From assembly GCA_023253795.1 (NCBI GenBank), contig JALRFG010000019.1, positions 1-18,928 of the forward strand: DNA of 18,928 bases, written 5' to 3'. The DNA is from Methylocystis sp. (GTDB lineage Bacteria > Pseudomonadota > Alphaproteobacteria > Rhizobiales > Beijerinckiaceae). This document shows, piece by piece, positions 8,333 through 16,445 of the stretch. Each line of letters begins with the position of its first letter. Positions within the stretch are counted from its first letter, which is position 1. The notes beneath the pieces were generated by a model. It was not told the origin of the DNA and ran no database searches. It saw only the letters and a list, made by a program, of their open reading frames with translations. The position numbers were made by a program, and so were the translations under genes.

Positions 8333-8350
8333 ATTATATTGATTTATAAT
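8333..8350 (+). promoter_or_regulatory. AT-rich dyad with a perfect -10 hexamer upstream of gyrA
   Basis: ATTATA (8333-8338) and TATAAT (8345-8350) form a perfect inverted repeat separated by six bases. The right arm is also an exact sigma-70 -10 hexamer, 90 bp before the gyrA start. No good -35 hexamer sits 16-18 bp upstream (the best, TTGCCG at 8317-8322, is 22 bp away), so the promoter call is tentative. Confidence 0.35.
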
Positions 8351-8439
8351 GCATTTTAACTTTTGCGCCTGCTGGCGTGGCGCGCGAGAATCACCTATAG
8401 AAAAAAGCTGATTTCGCTCACTTTCAGACTGGCTCGACC

Positions 8440-11175
8440 TTGGCCGAAGACGACACGAAAAAAGACGACGCCGACAAGTCCGGCTCCGACATCCGACCGG
8501 TGTCCATCGCCGATGAGATGAAGCGCTCCTATCTCGATTATGCGATGAGCGTGATCGTCAGTCGTGCGCTTCCCGATGTGCGCGATGGTCTGAAGCCGGT
8601 GCACCGCCGCATCCTGTTCTCGATGAACGAGAACGGCCACACGCCCGACAAAAGTTATGTGAAATCCGCCCGCATCGTCGGCGACGTGATGGGTAAATAT
8701 CACCCGCATGGCGACGCCGCGATCTATGACGCCCTCGTGCGCATGGCACAGCCTTTCTCGATGCGGCTGATGCTCGTCGACGGTCAGGGCAACTTCGGCT
8801 CGGTCGACGCCGATCCGCCGGCGGCCATGCGCTACACCGAGTCGCGTCTCGCCAAACCGGCGCTGGCGCTGCTTGAAGACATTGACGAAGGCACGGTTGA
8901 TTTCCAGCCCAATTACGATGGCAAGGAACACGAGCCGACGGTTCTGCCGGCGCGCTTCCCCAATCTGCTCGTCAATGGCGCCGGCGGCATCGCGGTCGGC
9001 ATGGCCACCAACATCCCGCCGCATAATCTCGGCGAGGTGATCGACGCCTGTATCGCGATGATCGATCGGCCCGACATGACCGTCGCCGAACTCATGGAGA
9101 TCGTGCCCGGTCCGGATTTCCCAACGGCGGCGACGATCCTTGGTCGAGGCGGCATTCGCAACGCCTACGCCACCGGGCGTGGCTCGGTCATCATGCGCGC
9201 CAAAGCGGAGATCGAAACACTGCGCAAGGATCGCGAGGCGATCATCTTCACCGAGATTCCCTACCAGGTGAACAAGGCGGCGCTGATCGAGCGCATCGCC
9301 GAGCTGGTCCGCGAGAAACGCATTGAGGGCGTTTCGGATCTGCGCGATGAGTCCGACCGCGATGGCATGCGTATCGTCATCGAGCTGAAGCGCGAAGCGG
9401 TCGCCGATGTCGTGCTCAACCAGCTCTGGCGTCACACCTCGCTGCAATCCAGTTTCGCCGTCAATATGATTGCGCTGAATGGCGGTCGACCGGAACTGCT
9501 GACTCTGCCCGACGTTCTGCGCGCCTTCATCGACTTCCGCGAGACAGTTGTAACGCGGCGCACGAAATACCGCCTCACCAAAGCGCGCGACAATGCGCAT
9601 TTGCAGGTCGGCCTCGCCATCGCCGTCGCGAATATCGACGAAGTGATCCGTCTGATCCGCAGTTCGCCGGACGCCGCCGCCGCCCGCGAGGCGCTGATGG
9701 GACGAGACTGGCCGGCGAAGGACATGGCGCCGCTGGTCGAACTCATCGCCGATCCGCGTCATCGTCTCGCCGCCGACGGCACGATCCGCCTGTCTGAAGC
9801 GCAGGCCCGCGCCATTCTTGATCTGCGTCTGCAGCGCCTGACCGCGCTGGGTCGCGAGGAAATCGCCGAAGCGCTCAACAAGCTGGCGGCGGAAATCGCC
9901 GATTACCTCGAAACGCTGGGCTCGCGCGAAAAACTGTTCGGCATCGTCAAGGACGAAATGCTGGCGGTGAAGGAGGCATACGCCACTCCGCGTCGCACCC
10001 AGATCGTCGACGCCGATGGCGATGTCGAAGATGAAGACCTCATCGCCCGCGAAGATATGGTCGTCACCGTCTCGCACGCCGGCTACATCAAGCGCGTTCC
10101 GCTTTCGACCTATCGCGCGCAACGACGCGGCGGCAAAGGCCGCTCCGGCATGCAGACGAAGGACGAGGATTTTGTCCATCGTCTTTTTGTCGCCAATACG
10201 CATACGCCGGTGCTGTTCTTCTCCTCACGCGGCAAGGCCTATAAGGAAAAGGTGTGGCGTCTGCCGCTGGCGGCGCCGCAGGCGCGTGGCAAGGCGCTGG
10301 TCAATATGCTCCCGCTGGAGCCCGGCGAACGCATCACCACCATCATGCCGCTGCCGGAGGACGAAACGAGCTGGGGCACGCTCGACGTGATCTTCGCCAC
10401 CACCGGCGGCACGGTGCGGCGCAACAAGCTCTCCGACTTCTGTGACGTGCGCCGCAATGGCCTGATCGCCATGAAGCTCGACGATGGCGAGGCGATCGTC
10501 GATGTCGCCACGGCGACGGAGCATGACGATATTCTCCTCACGACGCGGGCAGGGCAATGTATCCGCTTCGCCGTGCCGGAAGTGCGCGTCTTTCAGGGCC
10601 GCACATCCATGGGCGTGCGCGGCGTCTCGCTGGCGGCAGACGATCGCGTGATTTCGCTATCGATCCTCCATCACTTTGACTGCGCGAGCGAAGAGCGCGC
10701 CGCCTATCTCAAGCGCGCCAATGCGCTGCGCCGTCGTATGGGCGAGGACGTTTCAAGCGAGACCGGCGCCGAGGTCGAGGCGGAGGAAACAGAAAACGCC
10801 GTCGAGCTGTCGGATGAACGTTTCGCAGCCATGCAGGTGGCTGAGCAGATCATCCTCACGGTTTCCGAAAACGGTTACGGCAAACGCACGTCCTCCTACG
10901 AATACCGCACCACCGGACGTGGCGGCAAAGGCATCGTCGCTATGGCAGTGAACGCCCGCAACGGCAAATTGATTGCAGTTTTCCCCGTGGCGCAGGACGA
11001 TGAGATCATGCTGGTGACCGATGGCGGACAATTAATCCGTTGCCCGGTCGGCGGCATCCGCATCGCCGGACGTGGCACGCAGGGCGTGATCGTGTTCAAC
11101 ACAGCGGAAGATGAACGAGTCGTCTCGGTTGAGCACATTGGCGATGTTGGCGAGGACGAGGAGGAGGGCGGCTAG
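8440..11175 (+). CDS. gyrA: DNA gyrase subunit A
   Basis: The 911-residue protein is the breakage-reunion subunit of gyrase (A2B2), which introduces negative supercoils. The start is TTG 8440; the next in-frame ATG (8518) would cut into the conserved ADEMKRSYLDYAMSVIV segment. The winged-helix domain holds HPHGDAAIYDALVRMAQ and the catalytic tyrosine Y132 in AAMRYTESRL (E. coli Y122). The C-terminal beta-pinwheel starts with the GyrA box QRRGGKGR, which is required for DNA wrapping. The pinwheel has an insert of roughly 50 residues rich in acidic and charged residues (around SSETGAEVEAEETENAVEL), and the tail is acidic (GEDEEEGG); both are usual in alphaproteobacterial GyrA. The position equivalent to E. 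coli Ser83 is Ala (A93), while the Asp87 equivalent (D97) is kept. Confidence 0.98.
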   Translation: MAEDDTKKDDADKSGSDIRPVSIADEMKRSYLDYAMSVIVSRALPDVRDGLKPVHRRILFSMNENGHTPDKSYVKSARIVGDVMGKYHPHGDAAIYDALVRMAQPFSMRLMLVDGQGNFGSVDADPPAAMRYTESRLAKPALALLEDIDEGTVDFQPNYDGKEHEPTVLPARFPNLLVNGAGGIAVGMATNIPPHNLGEVIDACIAMIDRPDMTVAELMEIVPGPDFPTAATILGRGGIRNAYATGRGSVIMRAKAEIETLRKDREAIIFTEIPYQVNKAALIERIAELVREKRIEGVSDLRDESDRDGMRIVIELKREAVADVVLNQLWRHTSLQSSFAVNMIALNGGRPELLTLPDVLRAFIDFRETVVTRRTKYRLTKARDNAHLQVGLAIAVANIDEVIRLIRSSPDAAAAREALMGRDWPAKDMAPLVELIADPRHRLAADGTIRLSEAQARAILDLRLQRLTALGREEIAEALNKLAAEIADYLETLGSREKLFGIVKDEMLAVKEAYATPRRTQIVDADGDVEDEDLIAREDMVVTVSHAGYIKRVPLSTYRAQRRGGKGRSGMQTKDEDFVHRLFVANTHTPVLFFSSRGKAYKEKVWRLPLAAPQARGKALVNMLPLEPGERITTIMPLPEDETSWGTLDVIFATTGGTVRRNKLSDFCDVRRNGLIAMKLDDGEAIVDVATATEHDDILLTTRAGQCIRFAVPEVRVFQGRTSMGVRGVSLAADDRVISLSILHHFDCASEERAAYLKRANALRRRMGEDVSSETGAEVEAEETENAVELSDERFAAMQVAEQIILTVSENGYGKRTSSYEYRTTGRGGKGIVAMAVNARNGKLIAVFPVAQDDEIMLVTDGGQLIRCPVGGIRIAGRGTQGVIVFNTAEDERVVSVEHIGDVGEDEEEGG

Positions 11176-11196
11176 TCTGCGATCAGGCGCGCCGCT

Positions 11197-12276
11197 TCAT
11201 CCCCGTCTTTTCTCAAAATCCTGCATAAAGGCGATGAGCGCATCGACGCCTTCTTCCGGCATGGCGTTGTAGATGCTGGCGCGCAGACCACCGACTGAGC
11301 GGTGCCCCTCCAGATTCACCAATCCTGCCGCCTGCGCCTCTGTGAGAAACCGTTCCTGCAACGCTTCAGGCAGTCGAAACGGCACGTTCATTCGTGAGCG
11401 AACGGATTTTTCAACCGGGTTGGAATACAGAGCTGACGCATCAATGGCGTCGTATAGCTTGCGCGCCTTGGCGATGTTTCTTTTTTCGATCTCAACTACG
11501 CCGCCCTGTTCCTTCACCCATTCAAGCACCAGCCCCAGCACATACCAGGCGAAGACCGGCGGCGTGTTCACCATGGAACCCTGTTGCGCCTGTGAAGTAT
11601 AATTCAGGACAGCGGGCGTCTCGGCGCGCGCACGACCGAGCAGGTCATCCCGCACAATCACCACGCCCAATCCGGCAATGCCAAGATTTTTTTGCGCGCC
11701 GGCATAGATCAGACCAAAGCGCTCCAATTCGATGGACCGCGACAGAATATTCGACGACATGTCGGAGACGAGCGGTATCGCGCCGACGTCCGGCGTATCC
11801 TGAAACTCGACGCCATCAATGGTTTCATTGGCGGTGTAATGCACATAGGCCGCATCGGGATCGATCCGCCATTGATCCGGCGGCGGCAGTGTCGTGAAGG
11901 ACGACGCCTCTGAACTGGCGACAATCTCAACTGATACATAGCGCTCGGCTTCTGCAATCGCTGCTTTTGACCACGCGCCCGTGTTGAAATAGGTGACTTT
12001 GTTTTTCGTGGCCGTTAAATTTAGTGGGATCGCCGCAAATTGCGCGCGTGCGCCGCCGGCCAGAAAAAGAATATGATAATGATCCGGCGCATTGATGAGC
12101 GCACGGAAATCTGCACGCGTCTTTTCAGCAATCTCGCCAAAAACCGCGCCGCGATGGCTCATTTCCATCACCGATATGCCCGTCGACCGCCAGGACGGCA
12201 AATCCGCCTGTATGCGCGCCACCACTGAAGGCGGCAGCATCGAAGGACCGGCGCTGAAATTATAAATGCGTTTCAT
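11197..12276 (-). CDS. serC: Phosphoserine aminotransferase
   Basis: The 359-residue PLP enzyme converts 3-phosphohydroxypyruvate and glutamate to phosphoserine and 2-oxoglutarate in serine synthesis (and can act in pyridoxal phosphate synthesis). The N-terminus IYNFSAGPSMLP, EMSHRGAVF, FLAGGARAQFAAIPLNL and GLIYAGAQKNLG (Schiff-base K196) place it in the E. coli/Bacillus-type SerC group of about 360 residues. Many alphaproteobacteria instead carry a divergent form of about 380-390 residues next to serA; no serA is seen here. Start at ATG 12276; the ribosome binding site is weak. It lies 63 bp downstream of the large outer-membrane protein gene on the same strand and ends 21 bp from the convergent gyrA, with no clear terminator between them. 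Confidence 0.96.
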   Translation of the reverse strand: MKRIYNFSAGPSMLPPSVVARIQADLPSWRSTGISVMEMSHRGAVFGEIAEKTRADFRALINAPDHYHILFLAGGARAQFAAIPLNLTATKNKVTYFNTGAWSKAAIAEAERYVSVEIVASSEASSFTTLPPPDQWRIDPDAAYVHYTANETIDGVEFQDTPDVGAIPLVSDMSSNILSRSIELERFGLIYAGAQKNLGIAGLGVVIVRDDLLGRARAETPAVLNYTSQAQQGSMVNTPPVFAWYVLGLVLEWVKEQGGVVEIEKRNIAKARKLYDAIDASALYSNPVEKSVRSRMNVPFRLPEALQERFLTEAQAAGLVNLEGHRSVGGLRASIYNAMPEEGVDALIAFMQDFEKRRG

Positions 12277-12339
12277 AGCGGATCAAAAAATTCAGCAGAG
12301 CGACGAAGCAATGCGTTCACGCCGTCGATCATGCCACAC

Positions 12340-15300
12340 TCAATAGCCTGCCGTCACTGGCTCCGATTTTTCGACGGGTATGTGATAGTTCACGCCGGCG
12401 CGCAGAATATTGCCGGCATAGCGTTCGGTGAACTGGCTTTGCGACGCGAGCTGCGGCGCAGCGCCGGGGAGATAGGCGTAGTTCGTGACCGAACCGCTGG
12501 CCTTGCCGAGATCATAGTAAAGATACTCGCCCTTGACGCTCCAATTATCGCGGAAAGCCCATTCGGCGCCGCCGCCAGCCGTCCAGCCGAGCTGGAAAGT
12601 CGACGTGCTGCCCGCGCCGCCCTGCCAGCCGTCCAGCGAACCAAGTCCCGAGAAGGTTTGCAGGCTTGTATTGGTGCCTCCATATGCAAGACCGCCCGTT
12701 CCATAAGCGAGGATCGACGGCGTGAGCGTAAAGCCGAAACGGCCGCGCGCGGTGCCGAGGAAGCTTAAGGAATTTGTCGCGCTCTGCGAAACCAGCGCCT
12801 GATTGCTGGCGTTCACGGGCGTGAGCGTCGTCAGGAAAGTATTGGTTCCTTTTGTGCCGCCGGGCGTGACGCCCTGAATATCGGCCTCAACGCCGGTGAC
12901 GAACTTCAGTTTCCAGAGCTTGTTGAGTTCGACATTGTAGCCGACCTGTCCGCCGCCAAGCAGCGCAGCTGTTCCCGAAGCCGGGACTGAACCTGAAAGC
13001 CAGGCGTCGGAGCTGACAAACTGGGATGGGCGATTCACATCCGGCCAAGCCGTGACATTGTTGATGCTGTTCTGATTGGCCCAAATTCCGCCGAGGTTAA
13101 CACCGCCATAGGCGCCACCCCAATTAACCGGTTTAGCCGGCGCCGATTTCTTGGTCGCGTCCGTCGCGCCAATCGCTGCCGCCAGCACCGGCTTGTCCGC
13201 CGCCTTGGTCTCCGAATTCAACAGATCGAAGTGACGGTTGACGCCGCCGCGAATGATGTTGCCGCTGAAGGACGACGTGCTCTGTGACAGAACGCCGTAT
13301 GGTGTCGAGGAGAAGCTCGTTGTTGCGAATGTGTTGTTGGAGCCAAGATTGGAGGCGTAGACAGAACCAAGATTGTAATAAAGATAGTCAGCCTTGACAG
13401 TCCATTGCGGCGAGATCGCCCATTCGACGCCGCCGCCCGCTGTCCAGCCTGTGAGTGTGCCGGTGAATTGCGGGCCATAGACATTTGGCGATGATGCGGC
13501 GTTGCTGGCGATGGTCACATAGCTGTTCGCCGCCGTTACGCCGCCATAGGCGAAGCCCGCCGTGCCGAAGAGCAACAGCTCGGGCGTGGCGAGGTAGCCG
13601 ACACGACCACGACCGGTGCCGAGATAATTTAGCGTCGCCGTATGCTGGCCATAGGTGGTGTAGATCGTGGAGCCGCCGGGGTTTTGCTTCGAGAAGATAT
13701 CCCAGACGGTGTTGGTGTTGCCCGCCGTGCCGGCGAGATCGCCTTCAACGCCGACGACGAAACTGTTGACGAGCTTATAATTGGCGCCATAGGTGAGGCC
13801 GCCGATAAAGCCGCTCAGGCTCTGGTTGTAATTGGTCGGGAAGGTGTTGAGCCCCGTGGCCGCAACGGTATTGCTGCGGGTGTAGGTCGTGGCGTTGCCA
13901 TCCGCCGCGGCAAGATCCTGCACTTTCATATTGCCATTGGAAAGTGAGCCGCCGGCGGTGACGCCGACATAAAGATCCGTCCAGCTCGGCTCCTTGCTCT
14001 TTTTATCGCCCTCATTCCAGTAAGCGACGAACTCCGAACCGGGGAGGGTAGCGATTGGTTTGCCGTCGCCAAATGCGTTGGCGTTGGCTTCGACATAGAA
14101 GAAGTTGGTCGGGCGCGCCGTCAGACCATAGGTCGTGCCGGTCTGTCCGGGAGCTGTGCCGCCCGGCGCCCATGTCGGCGGCATTTGCAACGCCACCGGC
14201 GGCGCGAAGCTTGAGGTATAGGAGCCCGGCCAGAAGCGCGCATAGGAGGCGCTGATGTTCCAGTATTGGCTGACCTTCTGGCGGATACGCATATCCAGTT
14301 CTGTGCCCATGAAGGTTCCACGATTGCCGTTTGGCGCATAGAGACCGGCGCGATCCCAGGCGGAAGCCGCGCTGGCGAGCCAATAGGCGCTGAACGCCGT
14401 ATCAATCTGCGTATCTTTCGCCGGCGTAAATTCGAGACGAACCTTCGGATCCTTCACATTGTTCCAGCTGATGTAATCATTGCGCGAAAACGGCTGATTG
14501 AACCCGTAGAATTGATCGACATTGTTGCTGGCGCTCGAATAGGCGCTCTTGTTGCCGGAGCCATAAATATAGACGGCGCTGACACGCGGCTTCCATGGAT
14601 GATCGGCGAAGGTGTAGCCGACATCCGCCGCATAAGCGATCGCGTCCTGCTGCTTGGTTTGATAATAGCCGCCGAAGGGCTTGGAGATATTGTTGTAACC
14701 AACCGTTCCCGTCATCCATGCCGGATTATAGGGATAGGCGGTTGAGATGACGCCGATCTGTCCGAACTGTTTCATCACATCGATGTCCCAGTCGAAATTA
14801 TTGTAATTGCCGAAAACGCGAAAACCCGGCGCCTGCGTCTGGCGCGGCACCTTGGCGGCGCTGGCCCAATTCGTAGGATCGCCCCATGCGTGACGACCGA
14901 TGAAATAGGGCTGGATCGTTAGATAGGGCGAGACATTCTTGATGCTGAGAAAGCTGCCATAGACCCAGTTCTGCCAGTCGGGCTGATCCCAGCTGTAGGG
15001 ATTACGGATCACCGGACGCATCAGGAAACTGTCGAGATCGACGTCGTTGTAGCGCTCGCCGAGCAACACGCGCACGCCTTCGAAATTATTCGTGGTGTTG
15101 CGGAATTCGTTACGCGCGATTAGACGACGCGAACCAACTTCAAACGCCTGACGACCAACGCGAACGCTAATCGGACGACCCTGGCCCTTGGCGTCCGTGC
15201 CCAGCGCATCTTTTAAGAACAGCTCGCCATAACCCTGAATGAGTTCGGTCTGATTAATCTCCTGACCCTGTAGCTCATAGATGGAGTTAAACGCGCGCGA

Positions 15301-16080
15301 GTCCTGAAATTCGATAACGGCTCGGAAGGGATCGAGAATGTTCTTGATGCCGATATAGCCGCGCGTGCGCTCCAGCCAGAGAGAGTTCGGATAAGCGCGG
15401 AGACCTTTGGTGTTTGGCGTGCCATTAGGCGCGTAAATATTGCTGTCCGTGTAAGGACGATAATCATTCTCGCGATATTCAAAGCGCGTGCGGGAATCGA
15501 GGCCGATGTTCAGCCAATCAAGATCCTTAAGTTCTTTATAGGTCTTATTCGCCTGACGCGCGTAAACCGGAACTGTTGGCTCCGGCTCCAGACGATAGCC
15601 GCGGGTCTTGAGGTAGTAACCGTCATCGTCGTTCTTCTTCTCGCCCTCTGTCCGGACCATCGCCGGGCCGTGTCCGCCCGTGCCCTCATAGCCGCGAAAG
15701 AATCTGTTTCGGGCGCGATTGGAGAGTCCGGTTGGCGTCGTAACCGAGCCGCCTGACGGATTTTGTCCTTCCGTCAGCACCATCGCCGCCCCACTGCCGC
15801 CTGCGCCGTCAAAGTCCGAATTATACGCGCCGCGATTGGCAGGCGTTGGGGTGCGTGTTCTGACGGCGGCGCCAGCAGAAGATTTGTCGCCGTTCTGTTT
15901 TGTTGATTGACCGTTCACGCCTTTTTGCGGTTCGGCGGATGTCGGCTTGTCTGTCGATGTCGCAGCGTCGTCTTTCGTGAAAAAATATTGCGCCTCTCCC
16001 GCTTGTGCACAAACAGGCAAAATCGCGCCCAGCCCCAGAATAGTGGCGCCGAGCAATCTGCTGTGAAGGGAGCGTTTCAT
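12340..16080 (-). CDS. Giant three-barrel outer-membrane protein: alginate-export-like porin fused to two Omp25-like barrels
   Basis: The product has 1246 residues from ATG 16080. This start is chosen over ATG 16095 because TGGGA lies 9 nt upstream and a signal peptide begins at once (ATILGLGAILPVCAQA, cleavage near 27). Residues about 28-180 are a polar, glycine/serine-rich linker containing the motif GxGGxGxAMVxTEG twice. Residues about 185-695 match the alginate-export type of large barrel (WLNIGLDSRTRFEYREND, then VRVGRQAFEVGSRRLIARNE). Residues about 698-952 form an Omp25/31-like small barrel (SWTDLYVGVTAGG to GNIIRGGVNRHF). After an Ala/Lys/Pro linker, residues about 986-1246 form a second one (NWGGAYGGVNLGG to GNILRAGVNYHI). 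The two small barrels share motifs at a spacing of about 285 residues, which indicates tandem duplication. The chain ends in Tyr. Location must be the outer membrane; the substrate is unknown, and the resemblance to alginate exporters does not prove alginate transport. Confidence 0.88.
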   Translation of the reverse strand: MKRSLHSRLLGATILGLGAILPVCAQAGEAQYFFTKDDAATSTDKPTSAEPQKGVNGQSTKQNGDKSSAGAAVRTRTPTPANRGAYNSDFDGAGGSGAAMVLTEGQNPSGGSVTTPTGLSNRARNRFFRGYEGTGGHGPAMVRTEGEKKNDDDGYYLKTRGYRLEPEPTVPVYARQANKTYKELKDLDWLNIGLDSRTRFEYRENDYRPYTDSNIYAPNGTPNTKGLRAYPNSLWLERTRGYIGIKNILDPFRAVIEFQDSRAFNSIYELQGQEINQTELIQGYGELFLKDALGTDAKGQGRPISVRVGRQAFEVGSRRLIARNEFRNTTNNFEGVRVLLGERYNDVDLDSFLMRPVIRNPYSWDQPDWQNWVYGSFLSIKNVSPYLTIQPYFIGRHAWGDPTNWASAAKVPRQTQAPGFRVFGNYNNFDWDIDVMKQFGQIGVISTAYPYNPAWMTGTVGYNNISKPFGGYYQTKQQDAIAYAADVGYTFADHPWKPRVSAVYIYGSGNKSAYSSASNNVDQFYGFNQPFSRNDYISWNNVKDPKVRLEFTPAKDTQIDTAFSAYWLASAASAWDRAGLYAPNGNRGTFMGTELDMRIRQKVSQYWNISASYARFWPGSYTSSFAPPVALQMPPTWAPGGTAPGQTGTTYGLTARPTNFFYVEANANAFGDGKPIATLPGSEFVAYWNEGDKKSKEPSWTDLYVGVTAGGSLSNGNMKVQDLAAADGNATTYTRSNTVAATGLNTFPTNYNQSLSGFIGGLTYGANYKLVNSFVVGVEGDLAGTAGNTNTVWDIFSKQNPGGSTIYTTYGQHTATLNYLGTGRGRVGYLATPELLLFGTAGFAYGGVTAANSYVTIASNAASSPNVYGPQFTGTLTGWTAGGGVEWAISPQWTVKADYLYYNLGSVYASNLGSNNTFATTSFSSTPYGVLSQSTSSFSGNIIRGGVNRHFDLLNSETKAADKPVLAAAIGATDATKKSAPAKPVNWGGAYGGVNLGGIWANQNSINNVTAWPDVNRPSQFVSSDAWLSGSVPASGTAALLGGGQVGYNVELNKLWKLKFVTGVEADIQGVTPGGTKGTNTFLTTLTPVNASNQALVSQSATNSLSFLGTARGRFGFTLTPSILAYGTGGLAYGGTNTSLQTFSGLGSLDGWQGGAGSTSTFQLGWTAGGGAEWAFRDNWSVKGEYLYYDLGKASGSVTNYAYLPGAAPQLASQSQFTERYAGNILRAGVNYHIPVEKSEPVTAGY

Positions 16081-16095
16081 CGTCCAAAATCCCAT

Positions 16096-16112
16096 GATGC
16101 AAATTATGCATC
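16096..16112 (-). promoter_or_regulatory. Inverted repeat in the leader of the three-barrel gene
   Basis: GATGCA-N5-TGCATC lies 16-32 bp upstream of ATG 16080, inside the predicted untranslated leader. It could be an operator blocking transcription or a small RNA hairpin near the ribosome binding site. Its core (TTTGCAT on the minus strand) resembles the longer palindrome at 16446-16461. Confidence 0.4.
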
Positions 16113-16142
16113 GCGTCTGTGGCCTGCGTTTGGCGGTGAGGA

Positions 16143-16171
16143 ATTAGAACCACAACCTCGCCGTCAGTCAA
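16143..16171 (-). promoter_or_regulatory. Sigma-70 promoter of the three-barrel outer-membrane protein gene
   Basis: On the minus strand, -35 TTGACT (16166-16171) and -10 TCTAAT (16143-16148) each match the consensus in five of six positions and are exactly 17 bp apart. Directly upstream (16172-16202) is a very AT-rich stretch that could act as an UP element. The predicted start point near 16136 leaves a leader of about 56 nt before ATG 16080. This is the most convincing promoter in the window and suggests strong expression. Confidence 0.7.
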
Positions 16172-16268
16172 TATAGTTTAGTGATTTTATATTTTATTAT
16201 ATCACCACGCTCTACGCTTTTAATGCCGCCACCTTCCATCTTCATTTTTCTACGCAGAATAGAGAGGC

Positions 16269-16294
16269 TATATTTGTTATATAACAGAAATATA
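16269..16294. promoter_or_regulatory. AT-rich inverted repeat, possible operator
   Basis: TATATTTGTTAT is followed directly by ATAACAGAAATATA, its reverse complement interrupted by two extra bases. The inner 12 bp (TGTTATATAACA, 16275-16286) are a perfect palindrome. It lies about 100-130 bp upstream of the -35 element of the three-barrel gene. Confidence 0.35.
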
Positions 16295-16445
16295 TGCAAG
16301 GTTTTGATGTCGCCGGGCCTTAGCTTTACAGGAGAAGAAAACTATCCCAAACAGCCAAAATGGAGAGCGAAATTCTTTCTCGCCATATACTCTGATGATA
16401 TAACGATACGATTGTGCAAGTTCAGACGCAAATCACCGGTCAACC

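Noticed and set aside
8395..10203. 602-codon minus-strand open frame opposite gyrA
   Set aside because: Antisense shadow of gyrA; repetitive His/Asp/Arg/Gly-rich sequence with no recognisable domain.
11176..11196. Bidirectional terminator between convergent gyrA and serC
   Set aside because: The 21-bp gap contains no stable stem followed by a T run on either strand.
12340..16095. Possibility that the giant protein is an assembly or frameshift fusion of separate genes
   Set aside because: The frame is continuous, only one signal peptide is present, linkers are in frame without vestigial stops or ribosome binding sites, and barrel motifs repeat at a regular spacing.
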